Assembly (NCBI RefSeq): GCF_034190915.1
Contig: NW_026947506.1
Coordinates: forward strand, 35,567,748 to 35,631,747
Source of the DNA: Cavia porcellus
Lineage: Eukaryota > Chordata > Mammalia > Rodentia > Caviidae
Length of the DNA stretch: 64,000 nucleotides
Direction: 5' to 3'
The position numbers and the translations under genes are program-made. Of this stretch, positions 57,863 to 64,000 are shown piece after piece. Under the pieces are notes generated by a model that saw only the letters and a list, made by a program, of their open reading frames with translations, was not told where the DNA came from and did not search any database. Positions within the stretch are counted from its first letter, which is position 1, and every line of letters starts with the position of its first letter.

Positions 57863-58770
57863 ATGAACTGCTTTAGCTTGCTTGCTTTTGCTCTTTCTAT
57901 CCCACTGCTGGGGATTTTAATAACATTGATGCTGACCTTGCACGGCGGCTTTGGTCCCCCTGTAAGCAAAGAACAATTGTTGAGATCTTTGTATGGGAGC
58001 CCCTGTGATTGCAGAGGAGGCTATACTAAAGATAAAGACACCGGCTGGGGGGAATTATACATACAATAGGAAAAAGGGATCATGGTCCTTCCCACATAAA
58101 TGATAAATTATATAATATAGTCTTCAGACAGATTGTGGGGACAAGTTAGCATTCCTTGTTGCTATACCCTCAGTTACAAGGGGTTTGACTCAAATGTGGA
58201 TGTGTAAGTTAAAGCCCCGCATGATACCTAACAAAGGCAGCCAGCCAAGGCCATGTTCTCACAATTGTTCTTATTTAAAAAAATAATGTTTCCCCAGATA
58301 CATTGCCACCCCTTGATGCTGCCTAAATCGTGGGGAGTTGATCTGGATGCTCAAACTTCTGATATTCTAAATGCCACTCATAAAGCCTTAAATGCTTCCA
58401 ACCCAATTTTGGCTGAAAATTGCTGGTTACGCATGGCACAGGGCTCCCCCATGCCCCTTGCGATCCCCACCAATGTTTCTCTGACCACTCTGGAGGAAAA
58501 AGATTACTTAAATTGTAGTGCTGGTCCCCTCTTTAGAGTACAACCAGTAGGCTTCAAGGACTCTCCCTGTCTCCAAGAAGGTTTTCATAACAATACCTCC
58601 GACATTGACATGGGGTTTGTTGTGTTTACTAATTGTAGTTCCACAGTTAACCAGACTACCTCCCTTATCCCACCAAAGGACAAGTATTTATTTGTGGAGG
58701 AAATATGGCCTATACTGTCTTCCCAACTACCTGGCCAAGGACTTGGCCTCAGTCACAACATCAGAGGGGA
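57863..58770 (+). pseudogene. env: ERV env remnant: surface subunit only
   Basis: The ATG at 57863 opens a signal-peptide-like segment (LLAFALSIPLLGILITLMLT) followed by a surface-subunit start (SKEQLLRSLYGSPCDCRGGY). It hits a stop at 58067-58069. A second open part from 58253 carries N-glycosylation motifs (NATH, NASN, NVS, NCS, NNTS) and ENCWLRMAQGSP. The C-X2-C disulfide-isomerase motif common in this env class reads CWLR, so its second Cys is lost. The 3' LTR follows directly after agaggggaa at 58763-58771; no transmembrane subunit is present. The break pattern rules out a functional envelope. Confidence 0.88.
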
Positions 58771-58771
58771 A

Positions 58772-59150
58772 TGTTGTAACCTAGTTCTAACCAGCGCACT
58801 TCCTTTCTGTTCTGTATGTGCCATTTCAATAGAGATTAAAACTCCATCTCCAGTAAAGACTTAAGTTTCAGTTTCTTGTAATCCCCCCACCCACCTTCAG
58901 CCTGTCTGCAATACAATTTGCTGTCCTTAAGAAACGTTTAACTACAAGGAAGTTATCAAACTGGGTCAAAGTTCGCAACATTCCTATGGTTTTCAGCTTT
59001 AAAACCCAACCCTTTTAGCTGAAAGGTGCGCAGTCTCCAAATTGGCTCCCAGAGATTGTATCGCCAGGCCTGGCCAAAAATAAAGCCTTTGCTCCCCAAA
59101 TTTTAATTTCTTGCTTCCTTGGGTTTTATTCTGGGGTCCAAGCTATCACA
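58772..59150 (+). repeat. 3' LTR of inner endogenous retrovirus
   Basis: TG...CA ends, AATAAA at 59079-59084. The purine tract agaggggaa (58763-58771) just before it fits a polypurine tract. Matches the 5' LTR over its length. Confidence 0.95.
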
Positions 59151-59281
59151 GTTAACTGTACTTGTATTAATCCTATTGATTCTGTTATTTGGCCCAAGCA
59201 TACTTAATTGTTTCTTTGGCTTTGTCTCCTTCAGACTTAAAGCTGTACACCTACCCAAGATGAAAATGCCTGGTTTCTACT
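59151..59281 (+). pseudogene. env: Transmembrane-env tail of the outer ERV remnant
   Basis: Right after the 3' LTR the plus strand reads a hydrophobic anchor, LTVLVLILLILLFGPSILN, then a basic short cytoplasmic tail and stop. This is the end of a retroviral transmembrane subunit, in the same direction as the inner copy. A possible preceding piece (YGKPLLAPLGG) lies just left of the inner 5' LTR at about 54375-54415. The two halves are not in one frame. Confidence 0.7.
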
Positions 59282-59407
59282 GAGGGCCATTGGTTAGAAG
59301 TTCTGCAGAGTATCCCTGACAACTACAACCCTTTCACCCTGGAGAAGCTAGACCACCCATTTCTTGCTCATGGCAGTTTGGGATACTTCTTTAGCGAGGG
59401 GAATGTT

Positions 59408-59526
59408 GTGGGTTTTTTTTTTTTTTTTTTTTTGTCTTTTTCATTTTTATCGGTACCAGGGATCCAACTCACAACTGCCTGCTTGCAAGGCAGGCGCTTA
59501 TGCCGCTGAGCTAAATCCCAAGCCCC
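59408..59526 (-). repeat. Young ID-type SINE (minus) with 12-bp target-site duplication
   Basis: A T tract, then gtctttttcatttttatcgg, ccagggatccaactcacaac, caaggcaggcgcttatgccg and aaatcccaagcccc. gaggggaatgtt is repeated exactly at 59396-59407 and 59527-59538. Same tail as the copies at 11138 and 50050. Confidence 0.95.
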
Positions 59527-59534
59527 GAGGGGAA

Positions 59535-60072
59535 TGTTATAGGCAGCCGAATTAGATAAAAATATTATAGGCAGTCAGACAGGGCCAGGCCCTCGAGGAA
59601 GCCTACAAAGATATGTTGTGACCTTAGAGGAGACAGATACCTCCCATTGTGGGCCAGATCCCAAGACAAAAGGCAAAATGCATGCAATCACACCCTAAGT
59701 ATTGACATTCTAAATAGGTATGGATCACCTTGAGCAGGCCAGGAGTCACCATCCCAACCCCCTACAGGAAGAGTCCCTCCTCCATTAAGAATGCCCAGTT
59801 ACTACGTGACTGGCTTCCCCATTTGTCCCGGATTTGGTCAATTTTACCTGAACAATTAATCTTATTGGTTGACCATAGTCTGTCCCACCTCATGCCCATC
59901 TGCCTTGCAAGTTCTAAGTGTTCTCTATCTTGGACCCATCTCACCTCATGATTTGACTCTTTAAAAGTCTTCATAAAAGACAAAATCTTTGGCAACCCAC
60001 TCAGGACCCCTTCTGTCTCTCTTAGACAGAAGCTTTCTTTCTTTCAATAAATATATTCTGCTCTTTAAAAAA
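59535..60072 (+). mobile_element. 3' LTR of the outer ERV
   Basis: It starts tgttataggcagc after the purine tract gaggggaa. A TATA-like ctctttaaaagtcttcataa lies near 59960 and caataaatatattctgctc near 60046-60065. The start is firm, the right end uncertain (60065 to perhaps 60160). It has no visible relation to the inner LTR, so it is a different family. Confidence 0.65.
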
Positions 60073-60174
60073 CATACATACATACATAAAAAAATAAAGA
60101 CTCCTGTTGTATTTTGTCATTGGTGAGCGAGCCGTGAGGTCCAGACTATTCTCTTTCCAAGTAAAACTCTGCTT

Positions 60175-60207
60175 ATGTGTGTGTGTGTGTGCGCGCGCAC
60201 ATGCGTG

Positions 60208-60252
<45 letters not shown>
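60175..60252. repeat. (GT)n microsatellite with GC-rich (CG) insert
   Basis: Alternating GT from about 60175 to 60252, with gcgcgcgcacatgcg at 60191-60205. The alternation of purines and pyrimidines could form Z-DNA. Confidence 0.95.
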
Positions 60253-60254
<2 letters not shown>

Positions 60255-60425
60255 TGTGGATCAAATCCAAGGCACCCTGCAGGCTAGGCAAGAGTTCTAC
60301 TTAAGCTACAGCTTGAGCTACAGCTATTGTCATTTTATTTGGAGACAGTGTCTGGCTCTTCCTCATGCTCCTGCCTCTGTCTCCTGAATGGCTGTGATCA
60401 CAGGCATATACCACATCAGCTGCAA
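60253..60425 (-). repeat. SINE remnant (minus), degenerate ID and B1 parts
   Basis: ggatcaaatccaaggcaccc and ttggagacagtgtctggctc with cctgcctctgtctcctgaat are weak ID/B1 phrases in reverse. Confidence 0.55.
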
Positions 60426-60750
60426 AACTCCTTTCCTTGATGCTCTGGTCTCTATGTTTTATTTGTACACTTCCCAGTGTATGAATTAGAGCCCCGGGGG
60501 GACATCGCCCTGAAGGTGTCTCTGTGAGTGTAAAAGTAGGGGCCGGGACAGTGTAGAACCTTTGTAGCCCAGCAGGGCCACACCATTTCCTAGACATTAG
60601 CTCAGATGTGAGGAAAGCATATGTCAGTTCTCGAAAATCACAGTAGGCATTGCTCTTCAACTATGTGATCAGATTGGTTTATTCCCATGAAACTCCCCAC
60701 ATAGTTGGTTCCTCGGGAGAGTGTTTTTTGTTTGGTTGGTTGGTTTTTTG
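60426..60750. other. No gene recognised
   Basis: Short unique stretch; a G run (60495-60500) and no conserved frame. Confidence 0.4.
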
Positions 60751-60751
60751 T

Positions 60752-60860
60752 TTGTTTTTGAGACAGAGTCTCACCAGGCTGGTCTCCAACTCCTGAGCTC
60801 AAGCAGTATTCCTGCCTCAGCCTCCTGGGTACTGGAACTACCCACTTCTACCACCATACT
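60752..60860 (-). repeat. B1-like SINE (minus)
   Basis: tttttgagacagagtctcac, gctggtctccaactcctgag and cctcagcctcctgggtactg. Confidence 0.88.
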
Positions 60861-60875
60861 GCATGGTGGGGACTT

Positions 60876-61055
60876 TTTTTTTTTTTTTTTGCTTTTTGTT
60901 TTTTCAGTTTTTTGAGACAAGGTCTCACTATGCAGTTTAGGTTAGCCTTGAGTTCACTCTGTAGTCCAGGTTGGCCTCAAACTCACAGCAATCCTCCTGC
61001 CTCAGCCTCCCAAATTCTGGGTTTATAGGCTTGAGTCACCACATCCAGTATATGG
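60876..61055 (-). repeat. B1-like SINE (minus)
   Basis: T tract, then tttgagacaaggtctcacta, ggttggcctcaaactcacag and cctcagcctcccaaattctg. Confidence 0.88.
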
Positions 61056-61344
61056 TGGGGATATTAAAAGAGGAATTTCAAAGTGTAAGGCAGAGAACTG
61101 TCGTGGAAATGGAGCACAAAACAACCACAAGTGTGTGTGAAGCCAAAGTAGCAAACCATACTTAACCTTGAAATAAAGCAATCAGCCCACATCCCATGGT
61201 GCAAACACAAAGCCACAGGGATTCTTTCTCCCAAAGAAGACACAAAGCTCCTTTTTCCATCTTTGGATAATGCCATTCCTCTTCTAGATATGACACATTG
61301 CCTCTTAAATAAATTTACTTCAGCTTAACTATTGAGACGTAAAG

Positions 61345-61530
61345 TTCTCTGGAGACAGTGTAGAGGCACATGCCTGTAATCCCAGCCAAGGGAGGGAGGC
61401 TAAAACAGGAGAGTCACAAGTTCATGTCCAACCTGGACAACATAGTTAGACCCTGTCTCAATGAAAAGTAAAAAAGGGCTGGGAATATATCCCAGTGAGA
61501 AAATCTGGATTCAATCTTCAGTACTACAAA
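61345..61530 (+). repeat. B1-ID composite SINE (plus)
   Basis: gcacatgcctgtaatcccag, gagtcacaagttcatgtcca, then gggctgggaatatatcccag and ttcagtactac. Confidence 0.85.
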
Positions 61531-63120
61531 ATAAAGAAATAATAATTAATGCACTTTATGTTAGATGTTTGGGAAATAAGTCAGGAAGAGAGAAAAAATA
61601 GTTAACATTAAACAAATAGATTCAAATGAACACAAGTACAAAGTACTCATAACCACTACCGCCCAGGACTCTGAAACTGGCCACATGATCACAGCTGACA
61701 CTGACAGCTGTCTGTTTCTATGCAGCAAAGCAAGCACCTTCATGGCTGACCTTAACCAGAATCAGAAATGGGCATTCTGGGAAACATAATGAGAGAGGGG
61801 ACTACAGGGCAGGATAGGGGAGGAAGGGAGAGAAGCTCAGGGCAAGACCCACCCAGAAAACCTGATCCACACCAGGGCAAAAGTGATGCCTCTGTTGTCC
61901 CAGACTCAGGTGAGGTAGCTGGGTCTTCCTAAGCCACTCCAGAGACAGCTATTCTCAGGCATTTCTGGGGCCGCATATGTGGAAGAGGTATGGATGTGAG
62001 CTTCTGGGAGCCACAAGCTTGAATCCAGGCTGGGGGTTGGGGCAACCATATAGCTATCCAGAGGCTCCACCCAGAGAGTTGTGGAACAGAGAGTCAATGT
62101 TAGCCCGGGTTCCTGTCCTCATGTAGCCCACCCCACATCTGACGCTGATTCCACTCTGAGTGGGGAACACCTACCAAAGGAGGGCGCTGTACATAGTCCT
62201 AGCTGACACTCTTCACCCACCTCCTTACCCTGTTCTAGACCCCAGCCTTCAGCATTTCCGCTGTGTGGGGGCTCTGGTCTCAGTGAGTGATTGAGACCCT
62301 CATCCTGGCAAGGTCAGGGCCCCTGGTTGACTGACCTGGTCATCTCATCTTCCCGGAGAATGTTACTCTGGTTAGTGGCTTCAGGCCTTATGGGAAAGGG
62401 ATGGGGAAATCACTGCTGTTCCTGCTTACTGTAGACAGTAAAATCATAAAAATCCTTCTGCATGGACCCAGCTCCTCTGGATCTGAGAACTCTCAGATCT
62501 AGAAACTGGAAGACATTGTGACTTTCTACCAGGGAAGCTGACAAGGTCCTTCAGTTCAGGGTCACTCAGCTTTCTTGTGGGATATGTAAGTCAAGCAATG
62601 CCCTAGTAGCTGGTTACTCATCCCTCCTGGCCTTGGGAGTACTGTGGTCACTATACACTACCATGAAGCCCCACAGGTTTGTGCTCCTGGATGCCACTGC
62701 CGTGCTCCTCACTGCCTGTTTCCATAGTTGTGTCCACCTTGTCCTGGCAGCCTAGCACACAGCTGGTCCTCCCAGTCCAGCATCCTACTATTCTCATGGA
62801 CATGAGGGAGTCCAGTTCCATGGCACCACCTCCACAGGGAGCCCTGGCCTACTACAGGGAAGAGCCCCTGCTGAGCTTTCCAAGGCCACTGTCCCCTGCC
62901 TTGCAAGCTCCACAGCTCCTTGGTGGGAACAGCATCCATGTTGCTGCAGTCTCCTGGTTCCTGCAGTGGGGTCTTAACCCATCTTTGGTGGGAAATCCTG
63001 TCAGTTCTTTCCCTGGGGACCTGGGAGATTTAGGTAGGACTTGGTCTCAGGGGGTGTTGGAGTGACGACTGGGACAGGGAAGGAGAGGAGAGGAAGCAAA
63101 ATAAAGGTGAGAACGTGCTC
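61531..63120. other. No gene recognised
   Basis: GC-moderate, SINE-free DNA. A 128-codon plus-strand frame (62679-63065) has no domain and is rich in Pro/Ser/Leu; I do not call it. Confidence 0.45.
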
Positions 63121-63124
63121 TCAA

Positions 63125-63298
63125 ACTTGCATGGTGGTACACTTCTGTAATCCCAGCTCTCTTTGAGGCTGAAGCAGAGGGGTCATAAATTCAAGCCCAG
63201 TCTAAGCAATTTAGCAATTTGACAAGACCCTAGCTCAAAAAAAAAAAAAAGTCTGGGGACATAGCTCAGTAGAAAGCTCTAGGGCCAATCCTTTGTAC
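63125..63298 (+). repeat. B1-ID composite SINE (plus)
   Basis: cttgcatggtggtacacttc, gtaatcccagctctctttga, then ggggacatagctcagtagaa and caatcctttgtaccatac. Confidence 0.88.
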
Positions 63299-63301
<3 letters not shown>

Positions 63302-63345
<44 letters not shown>

Positions 63346-63358
63346 ATACACATACACA
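63302..63358. repeat. (CA)n microsatellite
   Basis: About 19 uninterrupted CA units, then tacaca variants; it grew from the tail of the SINE before it. Confidence 0.95.
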
Positions 63359-63359
63359 G

Positions 63360-63680
63360 GCAGTCTCAAGTGCAAACGTTTAGAGAGATTTTTTATCAGA
63401 TCTTGCAGGAAAGTTCCCTCCCTGCTATCCTGACAAGAAGCAAAACTTGGCTTGTTCCCCATACCTGCCCTAATGAGTTAAGGGTCATGGTCATCAAAGG
63501 AGAGACAATTCTTAGGGACATCCAGCTTTTCTACATAAGTGGGCTCGACAAGTTCCAGTGGCCCAAGAACCATCTCCTAGTGAAGTTGGGAATGAAAGCT
63601 GGAGGCCAGGGGAGCAAAAGATTGACCAAAAGAAAACTAAAGGCATTTGGCTGGTGAAGTTTTATAATCCAAGGAACTGA
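63360..63680. other. No gene recognised
   Basis: A 95-codon plus-strand frame at 63370-63657 has no recognised domain. Confidence 0.4.
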
Positions 63681-63682
63681 GC

Positions 63683-63812
63683 ATGGTGGTGCATGCTTCT
63701 AATCCCAGCACTCTAGAAAGCTGAGGCTTGGTGACTTGATGAGACACCATCTTCAAAACAAAACTGAGGATGTATCTTAGTGCAAAGGCCCTATGTTCAA
63801 ACCCTCAATCCT
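63683..63812 (+). repeat. B1-ID composite SINE (plus)
   Basis: gagcatggtggtgcatgctt, atcccagcactctagaaagc, then ctgaggatgtatcttagtgc. Confidence 0.82.
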
Positions 63813-64000
63813 GGTGGGGGAAATCAAGGACTCTCAGCACTGGGTGGGGACACCAGGTCTCATGACTCCCCCAAGTGGCCTAACAGTGGTAAGTTCCACT
63901 CCACCCCAGCACTGCATACTACATCTGGACTCTAACGTGCTTCAACTCACCTCCCCAAGCATTTACCTTTTCCTCTCTGTCTCTCCCATGAGGATTTAAC

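Larger units (their letters stand above)
54420..59150 (+). mobile_element. Defective gammaretrovirus-like endogenous retrovirus (inner copy)
   Basis: Layout: LTR 54420-54797, primer binding site 54800-54817, leader 54818-55590, partial pol 55590-57840, partial env 57863-58770, LTR 58772-59150. A 5-bp target-site duplication gttaa fits 54415-54419 and 59151-59155. Gag, protease and the front of reverse transcriptase are absent, pol has several stops and frameshifts, and env ends in the surface subunit. Such a copy cannot replicate. The pol style and the env start point to the gammaretrovirus-like class (class I ERV). Confidence 0.9.

Noticed and set aside
60022..60304. Cys/Val- or His/Thr-repeat proteins near 60.2 kb and at 63.3 kb
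   Set aside because: Translations of GT/CA microsatellites.
62679..63065. 128-codon plus-strand frame
   Set aside because: No domain, no splice context, and the opposite strand is equally open; no support for a gene.

Overview
This window looks like nuclear DNA of a rodent outside the mouse/rat group. The evidence is dozens of 7SL-derived (B1-like) and tRNA-derived (ID-like) SINEs, often fused head to tail as B1+ID dimers, together with LINE-1, MIR and L2 fossils and a single-copy mammalian multi-exon gene. The youngest ID copies (11138, 50050, 59408) share a tail after the tRNA-like part that suggests a lineage-specific subfamily. A beaver- or squirrel-related rodent is my best guess, from memory of such SINEs, and it is not proven here.

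The one intact gene is on the minus strand between about 45.55 and 29.34 kb. It is a KRAB-type C2H2 zinc-finger gene that I identify as ZNF316 (mouse Zfp316). I assembled six exons from splice sites. Exon 1 is non-coding in a CpG island. Exon 2 encodes a very acidic N-terminus, exon 3 a second acidic patch, exon 4 KRAB-A, exon 5 a KRAB-B-like box, and the last exon 15 zinc fingers in two clusters. The coding parts sum to 3060 nt, giving 1019 aa with all phases consistent. Fingers 1-6 and 7-12 look like a block duplication.

Left part (1-29 kb): a decayed KRAB-type zinc-finger pseudogene (minus, 1-1640) cut by a SINE; a 1.4-kb L1-like 5' UTR retroelement with a 36-nt poly(A); a Tigger/MER2-like DNA transposon; an ancient L1; an MST-like LTR; an orphan CpG island at 11.9-12.45 kb; and an MRRF processed pseudogene (13958-15610) with exact target-site duplications, inserted in an older, unidentified retrocopy-like sequence. 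The rest is L1, LTR and SINE debris.

Right part (45.8-64 kb): no gene is recognised. The main object is a defective gammaretrovirus-like endogenous retrovirus (54420-59150) with two LTRs about 6% different, a tRNA-Pro-type primer binding site, no visible gag, broken pol and a truncated env. It sits in another retroviral remnant, whose transmembrane-env tail and 3' LTR follow at 59151-60072; that LTR border is in turn interrupted by a young SINE. Beyond it lie (GT)n and (CA)n tracts and more SINEs.

I see no operon, CRISPR, mobile defence system or other novel multi-gene system. The unusual content is the nested retroelement layers and the internal history of ZNF316.
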